Notes: generated from the sequence alone by a model not told the origin. A stretch of 56,529 nucleotides of DNA from Acetivibrio ethanolgignens (GCF_001461035.1 NZ_LNAM01000164.1:60170-116698), one strand, 5' to 3'. Counted from the stretch's first letter, positions 14,227 through 22,413 are shown. Made by a program: numbers and translations.

Positions 14227-15741
14227 ATTGATGTAAAAAGCCTTTATGGTGTTGGAAGTAAGTTTTCCTTCTCGCTTCCACAGGAAATACAGGAAAAGGG
14301 TTCTTTAATTTCGCTTCAGATAGAAGAAGACTGTCAGGTATTGTTTATGGAAACCTCGTTGGAGCAGCAGGGGATTGTTGGGCGTATTCTGCGGAATTTT
14401 TCTGTGGCCTTTGATTTTGTGGAGTCGACAGAGGATTTTATTCAGAATCTGCAGCTTAAGAACTATACCCATGGATTTTTACCATGGCAGGAATATAATA
14501 AGGCAAGGGAAACCTTGAAAACGGTATTGGAACGGAGCCACATAAAGCTGTTTCTGATGAAAAGCTTTGGAGAAATGCTGGAAGAACCACAGGGAATGCA
14601 GGTGATTCAAAAACCAATTTACTGTGTCAATCTGATGGCAGCACTCAATGGGCTGAATGGTCATCTGGAAAGGGAAACAAACTACAAGGAATCCTTTATT
14701 GCACCGTTAGCAAGTGTTCTGGTTGTTGATGACAATGCTGTAAATTTGAAGGTGGCAGAGGGACTTTTAAAGCCATACAGAATTCAGATTGATACGGCAT
14801 CCAGTGGTTCAGAATGTATACAGATGCTGATGGGAAGTCAGAAGTACCAGATTGTATTTCTCGACCATATGATGCCAGAAGTGGATGGAATTGAAACATT
14901 GCATCAGATTCGTGGACTTGACGGAGAATATTATTCTAATCTGCCGGTAATTGCACTTACTGCCAATGCATTAAAGGAAGCCCGGAAAATGTTTCTTTCT
15001 GAGGGCTTTCAGGATTTTATTTCGAAGCCAATAGATACAGATATTTTAGAAGAAAAACTGGCGGAATATCTTCCGGAAGAAATGAAGGAGCCAGTTATGG
15101 TGGCAGAAATCAGTAAACCAGAAATGGAACTTTCGATTGAAGGTATTGATATTAGTGTGGGACTTAAGCAGTGTAATGGCAGTATGGATAAATATATGGA
15201 AATTCTGAAGGTGGTTTATGAGGATGGACAGGAAAAGCTTCCAAAGCTCAGAAGCTATCTGGAGCAGCTGGATTATTACAGCTATATGGTTGAAAGTCAT
15301 GCTATAAAAAGTGTGGCTGGAAGCATTGGTGCAAAAGAACTGTCTTACATGGCGATGGAGCAGGAATATGCTGCCAGAGAAGAAGACAGGGAAAAAGTGC
15401 AGTCTACTAGCGGAAGGTTCTTAGAAAGCTTTGAAATGCAGCTAAAGGCCATTGGTGAAGTGCTGAAGCCGGAAGAGGTTCCGGAGAGTGTACTTGGAAT
15501 ACTTCCTTTGGAAAAAGCAGAAGAGTGTATGATAAAGGCCTTAAGGATGGTAGAAGATTATGAAGATGAAGAAGCAATAAAGATATTATCTAGGCTTTTG
15601 GGTTATCAATTACCCTATTATAAAAAGGATATTCTAAATGGAGCCCTGGAAATGCTGAAGAGGTTGAATTATAGTGAGGCTAAAAGACTATTAGAAAACA
15701 GGAGGCGTATTACAGATGAAGAACATATTATCAGTGGATGA
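14227..15741 (+). CDS. Hybrid histidine kinase, C-terminal part (receiver and HPt)
   Basis: It is in the same frame as the upstream part and separated from it only by TAG. It contains the last strand of the ATPase domain, a degenerate receiver-like segment (about 14310-14690), a canonical receiver domain (ASVLVVDDNAVN, FLDHMMPEVDG, LTANA, SKPID) and an HPt domain with ESHAIKSVAGSIGA, whose His would take the phosphate. Independent translation would need the TTG at 14341 or ATG at 14347, neither with a good ribosome-binding site. So this part is probably made only by readthrough or not at all. The 3' end overlaps the response regulator gene by 26 bp. Confidence 0.8.
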   Translation: MDVKSLYGVGSKFSFSLPQEIQEKGSLISLQIEEDCQVLFMETSLEQQGIVGRILRNFSVAFDFVESTEDFIQNLQLKNYTHGFLPWQEYNKARETLKTVLERSHIKLFLMKSFGEMLEEPQGMQVIQKPIYCVNLMAALNGLNGHLERETNYKESFIAPLASVLVVDDNAVNLKVAEGLLKPYRIQIDTASSGSECIQMLMGSQKYQIVFLDHMMPEVDGIETLHQIRGLDGEYYSNLPVIALTANALKEARKMFLSEGFQDFISKPIDTDILEEKLAEYLPEEMKEPVMVAEISKPEMELSIEGIDISVGLKQCNGSMDKYMEILKVVYEDGQEKLPKLRSYLEQLDYYSYMVESHAIKSVAGSIGAKELSYMAMEQEYAAREEDREKVQSTSGRFLESFEMQLKAIGEVLKPEEVPESVLGILPLEKAEECMIKALRMVEDYEDEEAIKILSRLLGYQLPYYKKDILNGALEMLKRLNYSEAKRLLENRRRITDEEHIISG

Positions 15742-16081
15742 TAGTTTTTCAACATTGACATTAGTAAGAGAAACACTTAGAGATGAATATAAGGTGTTTG
15801 TTGTGACATCGGGAGAGGATGCCCTTGCTTTTTTGGAAAAGCAGTGTCCGGATTTGATTTTACTTGATTTTTATATGATGGGGTTGGATGGTTTGGAGAC
15901 ATTGGAAAAGATGAATGAATTGCCAGATTTCGACATTCCGGTAATCATGCTGACCTCGATTTCGACAAAGCCGCTGGAGGACAGCTGCAGAGAACTGGGA
16001 GCTGTGGCCTTTCTGCCAAAGCCTTTCGACCCAGAGGATTTGAAAAAAACGATTCGAGAGGTTTTTGAGGGAAAACATTGA
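15716..16081 (+). CDS. Receiver-only response regulator
   Basis: The 121-residue protein is a single CheY-like receiver domain: acidic pair in LSVDDS, phosphoacceptor Asp in LILLDFYMMGLDG, switch Thr in MLTS and Lys in PKPFD. There is no output domain. It overlaps the end of the hybrid kinase gene by 26 bp, with GGAGG at 15701-15705 inside that gene, so the two are translationally coupled and probably partners in a phosphorelay (kinase receiver, HPt, then this protein). Output must come through protein contacts. A strong promoter starts at its stop codon. Confidence 0.9.
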   Translation: MKNILSVDDSFSTLTLVRETLRDEYKVFVVTSGEDALAFLEKQCPDLILLDFYMMGLDGLETLEKMNELPDFDIPVIMLTSISTKPLEDSCRELGAVAFLPKPFDPEDLKKTIREVFEGKH

Positions 16082-16106
16082 CGAATGGATAAGACTTTTA
16101 TATAAT
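16078..16106 (+). promoter_or_regulatory. Sigma-A promoter of the yicC-remA-gmk-rpoZ operon
   Basis: TTGACG (16078-16083, overlapping the preceding stop codon), a 17-bp spacer and TATAAT (16101-16106). It separates this operon from the two-component genes. Confidence 0.85.
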
Positions 16107-16146
16107 AAATAAGGATCATCCAAAACCTAAGAAAGTGTGTGAAGAG

Positions 16147-17025
16147 ATGCTGAAAAGTATGACAGGCTTCGGAAGAAGCGAGATTGTTAACGTAGAGCGT
16201 AAGCTGATTGTGGAGATGAAGGCGGTTAATCACAGATACTGTGAAATTTCTATAAAAATGCCTAAAAAGCTGAGTTTTTTTGAAGCCAGCATCCGTAATC
16301 TTTTAAAGCAGTATATTGGAAGAGGGAAGGTAGATGTTTCCATTCTCTATGAGGATTATGCTGAAAAGACAGAATGTGTAAAATATAATAAAGAGATTGC
16401 AGAGGAATATTTAAACTGCTTAAAACAGATGGCTGAAGATTTTGGACTGGAAAATGATATTAAGGTAAGCAGCCTGTCACGGTATCCGGATGTTTTTACG
16501 CTGGAGGAACAGACAATAGATGAGAAAAAACTCTGGGGAATTTTGGAACAGGGAATTCGGGAGGCTTCTGAGCAGTTTGTAGAAGCAAGAATTGCTGAGG
16601 GTAGTCGCTTGAAAGAGGATTTATGCAGCAAGCTGAATGGAATGCTTGAAAAAGTTGCATTTATTGAAGCACGTTCTCCGGAGATTGTAACGGAATACAG
16701 AGAAAAGCTGACGGAAAAGGTAAGTGAGCTTTTAGGTGATACGAGGCTGGATGAAGGTGTGCTGGCTACTGAGATTACTATTTTCGCAGATAAAATCTGT
16801 GTAGATGAAGAAACAGTGCGTCTTAGAAGCCACATTGCCAATATGAAGGAGACTTTGGAATTATCAGAAAGTATTGGAAGGAAGCTTGATTTTATCGCTC
16901 AGGAGATGAACCGTGAGGCAAATACGATTCTTTCTAAGGCAAATGATATTGAGGTTTCCAACTGTGCCATTGATTTGAAGACAGAGATTGAAAAGGTGCG
17001 GGAACAGATACAAAATATTGAATAA
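16147..17025 (+). CDS. yicC: YicC/YloC family endoribonuclease
   Basis: The 292-residue protein starts MLKSMTGFGRSEI, the family's hallmark N-terminus. It has the conserved C-terminal half (DIEVSNCAIDLKTEIEKVREQIQNIE) with the usual DFIAQEMNREANTILSKA helix. Members are stress-linked endoribonucleases; Escherichia coli YicC takes part in small-RNA turnover. It heads an operon with remA, gmk and rpoZ, an order conserved in many Firmicutes. A GTG at 16135 could add four residues, but alignment with the family motif favours ATG 16147; neither has a strong ribosome-binding site. Confidence 0.9.
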   Translation: MLKSMTGFGRSEIVNVERKLIVEMKAVNHRYCEISIKMPKKLSFFEASIRNLLKQYIGRGKVDVSILYEDYAEKTECVKYNKEIAEEYLNCLKQMAEDFGLENDIKVSSLSRYPDVFTLEEQTIDEKKLWGILEQGIREASEQFVEARIAEGSRLKEDLCSKLNGMLEKVAFIEARSPEIVTEYREKLTEKVSELLGDTRLDEGVLATEITIFADKICVDEETVRLRSHIANMKETLELSESIGRKLDFIAQEMNREANTILSKANDIEVSNCAIDLKTEIEKVREQIQNIE

Positions 17026-17036
17026 CAGGAGAGAAT

Positions 17037-17300
17037 ATGAGCCGCTTTATAAATATCGGTTTTGGTAATATTGCAAATGCAGATAAGATTGTAGGTATCA
17101 TAAGTCCAGAAGCTGCTCCGGTAAAACGGCTGGTACAAAACGGCAGAGACAGTGGAATGGCAATCGATGCTACCTGCGGCAGAAAAACAAAGGCTGTTCT
17201 GGTAATGGACAGTGGTCATCTGCTGCTTTCAGCACTGCTTCCGGAGACGATAGCAGCTAGAGTAAATCAGACAGGCAGTCGGGAGGATGGACATGAATAA
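17037..17300 (+). CDS. remA: RemA-family (DUF370) extracellular matrix regulator
   Basis: The 87-residue protein matches the RemA/YlzA family: INIGFGNIANADKIVGIISPEAAPVKRLV and DATCGRKTKAVLVMDSGHLLLSALLPETI. In Bacillus subtilis RemA is a DNA-binding activator of matrix and osmoprotection genes. GGAGAG precedes the start by a few bases. Its 3' end overlaps gmk by 8 bp, and the gmk ribosome-binding site is inside remA. Confidence 0.93.
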   Translation: MSRFINIGFGNIANADKIVGIISPEAAPVKRLVQNGRDSGMAIDATCGRKTKAVLVMDSGHLLLSALLPETIAARVNQTGSREDGHE

Positions 17301-17922
17301 AAAGGGAATTTTGACAATTATTTCTGGCTTTTCTGGAGCGGGAAAAGGAACACTGGTTAAGGAATTGGTTAAAAAATACGATTATAAGCTGTCCATTTCG
17401 GCAACAACACGTAGTCCGCGGCAGGGAGAAGAACACGGAAGAGAATATTTCTTTTTGACAAGAGACGAATTTGAGAGTATGATAGAAGATAATCAGCTGC
17501 TCGAATGGGCGGAGTATGTAGGAAATTACTATGGTACTCCGAAAGCCTATGTTGAAGAGCAGTTAGAGCTTGGAAGCCATGTGATTCTGGAAATTGAAAT
17601 ACAGGGTGCCTTAAAGGTAAAGGAACAGTGTCCGGATGCACTTCTTTTGTTTGTGACACCGCCATCGGCCCAGGTACTTAAGGAACGGCTTATCGGCCGG
17701 GGTACGGAGAACATGGATACCATAAATAAAAGACTGTCTCGTGCGTGTGAAGAGGCTCTTTATATGCCGGATTATGATTATATCATTGTCAATGATGAGC
17801 TTTCTGAATGTGTAGAGGAGACGAATGCAATCATCGAAAATGAGAGGAACCGTACGGAACGCAGACAGGATTTTATCCAGTTAATTACAGAGGAATTAAA
17901 AGTATTTCAGGAAGGAGAATAA
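17293..17922 (+). CDS. gmk: Guanylate kinase
   Basis: The 209-residue enzyme phosphorylates GMP to GDP. The P-loop is GFSGAGKGT (residues 12-20), followed by the GMP-binding segment (TRSPRQGEEHGREYFF) and the lid-region helices (IGRGTENMDTINKRL). GGGAGG at 17281-17286 fits ATG 17293 (6-nt spacing) rather than the in-frame ATG at 17287, which is too close. It overlaps remA and is followed after 3 bp by rpoZ. Confidence 0.96.
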   Translation: MNKKGILTIISGFSGAGKGTLVKELVKKYDYKLSISATTRSPRQGEEHGREYFFLTRDEFESMIEDNQLLEWAEYVGNYYGTPKAYVEEQLELGSHVILEIEIQGALKVKEQCPDALLLFVTPPSAQVLKERLIGRGTENMDTINKRLSRACEEALYMPDYDYIIVNDELSECVEETNAIIENERNRTERRQDFIQLITEELKVFQEGE

Positions 17923-17925
17923 ATT

Positions 17926-18165
17926 ATGTTACATCCATCATATACGGATTTAATGGAAGTTGTTAACAGCGGAGTAGAGGAAGGGGAGGAAAAGGTAGTA
18001 AATTCCCGCTATTCTATTGTATTAGCGACTGCAAAGAGAGCAAGACAGATTATCAGCGGCAGCGAGCCAATAGTGACACCAAAGTGCCCAAAACCACTTT
18101 CTATTGCAATTGATGAGCTTTATCAATCTAAGGTAAAGATTGTGAGCGATGATGAGGATAAATAG
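17926..18165 (+). CDS. rpoZ: RNA polymerase omega subunit
   Basis: The 79-residue protein has the omega core: SRYSIVLATAKRARQI, then KPLSIAIDELYQSKV. It helps assembly of beta-prime into RNA polymerase. The position directly after gmk is the conserved Firmicutes arrangement. A hairpin follows the stop codon. Confidence 0.93.
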   Translation: MLHPSYTDLMEVVNSGVEEGEEKVVNSRYSIVLATAKRARQIISGSEPIVTPKCPKPLSIAIDELYQSKVKIVSDDEDK

Positions 18166-18176
18166 GAAATAATCGC

Positions 18177-18206
18177 GGCTGTCTTTTTTTGACAGCCTGT
18201 TCCTTT
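18177..18206 (+). terminator. Putative terminator after rpoZ
   Basis: GGCTGTC (18177-18183) and GACAGCC (18191-18197) form a 7-bp stem around a T7 loop. The downstream T-run is interrupted (TGTTCCTTTTTT), so termination may be partial and allow readthrough into lepB. Confidence 0.6.
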
Positions 18207-18241
18207 TTTGGAAAAAGGTAAAATAGACTAGGAGAATAAGC

Positions 18242-18781
18242 ATGGATAAAGAAAAAATTTATGGGATACTGAGAGAAGGCCTTGTCTATCTTTTGTTGAT
18301 ACTCTTGTGCGTTTTTGTTGTTCCAAAGTATGTGATACAAAGAACAGTAGTCAGTGGAGCTTCTATGGAAGATACGCTGCATGATGGAGAAAGTCTTATG
18401 GTAGAAAAGGTAAGCTACCATTTCACTGATCCGGGCAGATTTGATGTTGTGGTGTTTTACCCAGATGCAGAAGACAGGTCAGAATATTATGTGAAGCGTG
18501 TGATTGGTTTGCCGGGAGAAACAATACAGATTATCGGTGATGATATATATATTAATGGAGAGCTGCTTCCTGAAGACTATGGAAAGCAGGAAATGGTTTA
18601 TTCGGGGATTGCCGAGGAGCCATTAGTATTGGGTGATGATGAGTATTTCCTGATGGGAGATAACCGTTATGTCAGCTTTGACAGCCGGTATGAGGAAATT
18701 GGACCGGTACATAAGGATATGATAGCCGGAAAGGCCATTGTGCGAATCTGGCCCTTGAATAAAATAGGATTTTTTAAATAA
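18242..18781 (+). CDS. lepB: Signal peptidase I
   Basis: The 179-residue membrane serine protease removes signal peptides from exported proteins. It has one N-terminal membrane anchor (about 14-30), the catalytic Ser41 in SGASMEDTL and the catalytic Lys85 in YYVKRVIGLPGE. The C-terminal signature MGDNRYVSFDSR is also present. The length is typical of the short Gram-positive type. It likely processes the secreted proteins of this window. GGAG sits a few bases upstream of the start. Confidence 0.95.
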   Translation: MDKEKIYGILREGLVYLLLILLCVFVVPKYVIQRTVVSGASMEDTLHDGESLMVEKVSYHFTDPGRFDVVVFYPDAEDRSEYYVKRVIGLPGETIQIIGDDIYINGELLPEDYGKQEMVYSGIAEEPLVLGDDEYFLMGDNRYVSFDSRYEEIGPVHKDMIAGKAIVRIWPLNKIGFFK

Positions 18782-18836
18782 TTCGGAAACCGAAAGAGAG
18801 CCAAGGGATGAAAAATAGAGAGAAAGAGGTTGACTA

Positions 18837-19478
18837 ATGATAACAGGAATTCAGTATACAGGACAGGTTAAGGAAACCGGAAGCCGTCTGGTAAATAAAC
18901 AACGGCCGATACAAAATACAGAGACAAACGCATCGGAAGCAAATGCAGATTTTTCTAAGCTTTTGTTTGATGCTTTCCGGGAGCAAAACCGAAGCTTTGC
19001 TACAGGGACAGCACAAAAACCATCAGGAGTATCTGTTTCTGGTGGAACGAATGTATCCTTCTGCTGGGGAAAGTCAGGTGTAACAGTAAGTAATGAGGAG
19101 ATGAACCGGATTTTTGAGGCTGCAGCTGAAAAATACCAGGTGCCGGTTGCTTTGTTAAAGGCAGTTGCCAAGGCAGAATCCAATTTTAGCCCGAATGAGG
19201 TGTCTTCCTCCGGGGCAATGGGAGTTATGCAGCTGATGCCGGAGACAGCAAAGGGACTTGGTGTATCAGATCCCTTTGATGTAGAACAGAATATTATGGG
19301 TGGGGCAAAATATCTGGCAGACAAGCTTGCTATGTATGACGGTAATGTGGAACTTGCTCTGGCAGCTTATAATGCCGGCAGCGGTAACGTAAAGAAATAT
19401 GGCGGAATACCTCCGTTTACAGAAACACAGAATTACATAAAAAAGGTATTAGCGTATATGGAGATGAACAATGGCTAA
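18837..19478 (+). CDS. Lytic transglycosylase (SLT domain) without a signal peptide
   Basis: The 213-residue protein has a polar, disordered N-terminal third and a complete SLT/lysozyme-like domain (about 90-213). The catalytic Glu114 is in AKAESNFSPNEVSSSGAMGVMQLMPETAKGLG, and LALAAYNAGSGNVKKYGG is also conserved. It would cut the glycan strand to give 1,6-anhydro ends. No signal peptide or membrane segment is visible, so export must use another route (for example a flagellar-type secretion system) or another start. It overlaps tdk by 8 bp. AAAGAGG precedes the start at a normal distance. Confidence 0.88.
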   Translation: MITGIQYTGQVKETGSRLVNKQRPIQNTETNASEANADFSKLLFDAFREQNRSFATGTAQKPSGVSVSGGTNVSFCWGKSGVTVSNEEMNRIFEAAAEKYQVPVALLKAVAKAESNFSPNEVSSSGAMGVMQLMPETAKGLGVSDPFDVEQNIMGGAKYLADKLAMYDGNVELALAAYNAGSGNVKKYGGIPPFTETQNYIKKVLAYMEMNNG

Positions 19479-20058
19479 ATTATATTTCCGTTATGGAGCG
19501 ATGGGAAGCTCTAAAACAGCAAATGCACTGATGGTAGAGTATAACTATTATGAAAGAGGGAAGAGGGCTTTACTTGCAAAACCGAAGCTGGAGTCCAGAG
19601 ATGGTGAATATATTATTAAGTCCCGGATGGGTCTTTCTAAGGAATGTTACTTTGTAGAGGATCTGGTACAGATGAGCGATGAAGAGCTTAAAAAGTGGGA
19701 CTGTATCATTGTAGATGAGGCACAGTTTATCACGAAGGAGCAGGTGCGTTTCATGGTACACATTGTAGATGACCTGGAGATACCGGTTATCTGCTATGGC
19801 TTGCGTACAGATTTTCGTCATGAGCTGTTTGAGGGCTCTATGTGGCTTCTGGCCTGGGCTGACAGCATTGAGGAGCTAAAGACTGTCTGCTGGTGTGGCA
19901 AAGGAGCCAGCTGTAATGCCAGGATTTCAGATGGTAAGGTGGTCTATGCTGGTGAGCAGGTTGTGCTAGGCGGCAATGAAAGCTATATGGCACTTTGCCG
20001 GAAGCACTACCATGAAGGAAATTTAGGGGGAGAAAGTATAAAAAATGCCGGTCAATAA
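19471..20058 (+). CDS. tdk: Thymidine kinase (type II)
   Basis: The 195-residue enzyme phosphorylates thymidine in the salvage pathway. It shows the P-loop GAMGSSKTANAL (about 9-20), the Walker B-like VDEAQF with the catalytic Glu, the segment VICYGLRTDFRHELFEGS and the structural zinc cysteines CWCGKGASCNAR plus a later CRKHY. The start overlaps the transglycosylase gene. The last codons lie inside an inverted repeat shared with the convergent transpeptidase gene. Confidence 0.95.
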   Translation: MAKLYFRYGAMGSSKTANALMVEYNYYERGKRALLAKPKLESRDGEYIIKSRMGLSKECYFVEDLVQMSDEELKKWDCIIVDEAQFITKEQVRFMVHIVDDLEIPVICYGLRTDFRHELFEGSMWLLAWADSIEELKTVCWCGKGASCNARISDGKVVYAGEQVVLGGNESYMALCRKHYHEGNLGGESIKNAGQ

Positions 20059-20071
20059 ACAATGACCGGCA
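20044..20071. terminator. Shared bidirectional hairpin at the convergent tdk/transpeptidase ends
   Basis: ATGCCGGTCA (20044-20053) and TGACCGGCAT (20062-20071) form a perfect 10-bp stem. Flanking A and T runs suit both strands. Both genes' stop codons lie within it. Confidence 0.75.
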
Positions 20072-21428
20072 TTCCTTTTGTAATCAGTTCATACATTTGG
20101 GCTGCTTTTTTTGGTGGCATATTGACGCAGCCGTGAGAACCGGATTTCTTATAGATATCCTTTCCAAATTCACTACGCCAAGAGGCGTCATGGAAGCCGA
20201 TATTTCCATTAAAAGGCATCCAGTAGCTGACAGGAGTATTGTAACCTTCCCCTGCCAGAGTGGCATCTCGTTCTTTATAAGTAATAGAATATACACCCTT
20301 AGGAGTGCCAAAATTCCGGCTTAGATTACCGGTAACAATATCAGAGTTAAGCTTTGGCTCCCCATCAATAAAGACCCAGAGCTTTTGCTTCTTCAGATTG
20401 ACTTCGATATAGGAATTACCGATATCGTCTAGCTCTCTGGAGGCTGCCCGCTGATAATAAACAGGCTCTCTTGTAACATCCTTTCCTTCCTTTAAGATGG
20501 AAAGAAGCTCCCTTTCTTCCGCAGTGCGGTTAATCCACCAGCCATAATCACCGCCGCGGATGGTAATAGTTTCTCCATTCTGCTTTGTGAACTGCCTGGC
20601 AATGCCGAAGGTGGTATAGTGGTAGTTTAAATAACCGACGTATTCCTTTATTTTAGCTTTATCTATTGTGACATTAAGGGAATCATCAATAGTAATCCAG
20701 CTGTGTAGTGTATTTCGATCCAAAATTTCACTGCGGCTGCCAAAATCATAGGTAATGGTAAGCTCTGTATAGGCTCTGGCTGTCTTAAAAGCTTTTTTCA
20801 CCTCAGGAGAGTCAGTACGGTAGACAGGCTCTTCATAGCAGCCATAATCATCAAGCTTAAGCTTGGTGATACCCTGCTTGAGAGCATCAGTGATTAGTCT
20901 TTTCAACTGCGTTTCTTTGACCTGGCTGTTTTCTTTTTCCGGCTCCACCTGATATCCCTGAGTGACACTATAGACCAAAGCAGCATTTTCCGGTGCTATA
21001 TTGTTTTCCGGGCTGAAAAATGGAAGGGAGGAAAAAACCTCATCTAAAAGAGCTTCATCATAAGCTGTGGTAGCCTCCATGGAAAGGTCTGTCTGCCCAA
21101 AGAGGGCCATAGGCCATAAAAAGGAATTCTGCTGTTCTTTTAATTTACGAATCTGGTCATCCTTTACATAATGGTAGTTAATGGAGTCTGCATTTATTAC
21201 TGCTGTAATATCGTTGCGGCCCTCCAGGGTAAGGGAGTAGGCACCAATTTTATCATCAATATCCTGCTCTACCTGCTCAACCGTTTTACCGGCATAGGAA
21301 ATCCCATTGATACATGAGCCAAAGAGAAAACGACTCCTGTAGTAAAGGGAAATAGAAAGATATAGGATAAGCAGAAGCCCAATAAAGAGGGCTGCTGCGG
21401 TTATTATTTTTTTTCGATTACGTTTCAT
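20052..21428 (-). CDS. L,D-transpeptidase (YkuD) with a peptidoglycan-binding domain
   Basis: The 458-residue membrane protein has a short cytoplasmic N-terminus (MKRNRKK), one membrane segment (about 9-28), a long extracellular region resembling the PG_binding_4 domain, and a C-terminal YkuD domain. The domain shows IEVNLKKQKLWVF, GTPKGVYSI, MPFNGNIGFHD and the catalytic SGSHGCVNMP (Cys434). It would make 3-3 cross-links in peptidoglycan that resist beta-lactams. It is convergent with tdk (7-bp overlap) and divergent from dapF, so lysine/DAP supply and wall cross-linking share one intergenic region. Confidence 0.92.
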   Translation of the reverse strand: MKRNRKKIITAAALFIGLLLILYLSISLYYRSRFLFGSCINGISYAGKTVEQVEQDIDDKIGAYSLTLEGRNDITAVINADSINYHYVKDDQIRKLKEQQNSFLWPMALFGQTDLSMEATTAYDEALLDEVFSSLPFFSPENNIAPENAALVYSVTQGYQVEPEKENSQVKETQLKRLITDALKQGITKLKLDDYGCYEEPVYRTDSPEVKKAFKTARAYTELTITYDFGSRSEILDRNTLHSWITIDDSLNVTIDKAKIKEYVGYLNYHYTTFGIARQFTKQNGETITIRGGDYGWWINRTAEERELLSILKEGKDVTREPVYYQRAASRELDDIGNSYIEVNLKKQKLWVFIDGEPKLNSDIVTGNLSRNFGTPKGVYSITYKERDATLAGEGYNTPVSYWMPFNGNIGFHDASWRSEFGKDIYKKSGSHGCVNMPPKKAAQMYELITKGMPVIVY

Positions 21429-21454
21429 GCTTTATCCTCCTTGCTGTAGCTATA

Positions 21455-21463
21455 ATTATATCA
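21455..21463 (-). promoter_or_regulatory. Extended -10 promoter of the L,D-transpeptidase
   Basis: The minus strand reads TGATATAAT, an extended -10 element (TATAAT at 21455-21460). There is no good -35; the hexamer 17 bp upstream is the complement of the dapF -35 and reads TGTCAA. The two promoters therefore overlap back to back. Confidence 0.6.
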
Positions 21464-21477
21464 TAAAGTTATGAAAT

Positions 21478-21506
21478 TTGACACCCCCCATAAATTGGAT
21501 TATAAT
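21478..21506 (+). promoter_or_regulatory. Consensus sigma-A promoter of the dapF operon
   Basis: A perfect TTGACA (21478-21483), a 17-bp spacer and a perfect TATAAT (21501-21506). Transcription would start about 45 bp before the dapF start codon. This is the strongest promoter by eye in the window and may drive the long dapF-murE-murF-priA-def-fmt series. Confidence 0.9.
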
Positions 21507-21560
21507 AAAGTGTTAAGTATTTTAGGAAATAAAGTCTTCGGAAAGGAAGGTAACCAATAT

Positions 21561-22400
21561 ATGAAATTTACAAAGATGCATGGCTGTGGAAATGACTATG
21601 TCTATGTAAACTGTTTTGAAGAGCAGGTGAAAAATCCAGGAGAGGTGTCCCGGTTTGTCAGCGACCGGCATTTTGGCATTGGCTCGGATGGATTGATTCT
21701 GATTCGTCCTTCCCATAAGGCAGATTTCTGGATGGATATGTATAATGCAGATGGTTCTGGAAGTGAAATGTGTGGAAATGGCATCCGGTGTGTTGGAAAA
21801 TATGTTTATGACCATGGTATGACAGATAAGACAAGAGTTACCATTGAATCCGGCGGTCAGGTAAAGACCCTTGAGCTTCAAGTAGAAAATGGCAGGGTAA
21901 AGACGGCAACGGTAGATATGGGAGAGCCAATAACCCAGCCGGAGCTTATTCCTGTTATTTCTGATAAGGAGGCTGTGGTAGCCCAAAGAATTGCTGTAGA
22001 TGGAAAGAACTATGAGATGACCTGTGTTTCTATGGGAAATCCCCATGCTGTTGTTTTTGTAGAGGACACAAGGACAGTTGAAATTGAGAAAACCGGTCCT
22101 TTATTTGAAAACAATCCGCTGTTCCCGAAACGTACCAATACAGAGTTTATTCAGGTAATAGACCGGAAGAATATCCAAATGCGTGTCTGGGAGAGAGGAG
22201 CCGGTGAAACTCTGGCCTGTGGCACCGGTGCTTGTGCCAGTGCCTATGCATGTATCGTGAATGGAAAAACAGAAGATGAGATTACTGTGCATTTACTGGG
22301 TGGGGAGCTGAATATCCGTTATGACAGGGAAAGTGGACATATTTTTATGACAGGACCAGCGACAACTGTATTTGAAGGCGAAATCAATATTGAAGCGTAG
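21561..22400 (+). CDS. dapF: Diaminopimelate epimerase
   Basis: The 279-residue enzyme converts LL-DAP to meso-DAP for lysine and peptidoglycan. Both catalytic cysteines are visible, in MCGNGIRC and ACGTGACAS, with MHGCGNDYVYV at the N-terminus. The frame is open 30 codons further upstream, but that part overlaps the promoter. GGAAGG and the family start MKFTKMHGCGN fix the start at 21561. It heads an operon with murE, whose meso-DAP ligase uses its product. Confidence 0.95.
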   Translation: MKFTKMHGCGNDYVYVNCFEEQVKNPGEVSRFVSDRHFGIGSDGLILIRPSHKADFWMDMYNADGSGSEMCGNGIRCVGKYVYDHGMTDKTRVTIESGGQVKTLELQVENGRVKTATVDMGEPITQPELIPVISDKEAVVAQRIAVDGKNYEMTCVSMGNPHAVVFVEDTRTVEIEKTGPLFENNPLFPKRTNTEFIQVIDRKNIQMRVWERGAGETLACGTGACASAYACIVNGKTEDEITVHLLGGELNIRYDRESGHIFMTGPATTVFEGEINIEA

Positions 22401-22413
22401 AAAGGATAGAAAT

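Noticed and set aside
21478-21483. A fully shared consensus -35 for both divergent promoters.
   Set aside because: TTGACA read backwards is TGTCAA, which matches the -35 consensus at only two positions; the minus-strand promoter more likely depends on its extended -10.
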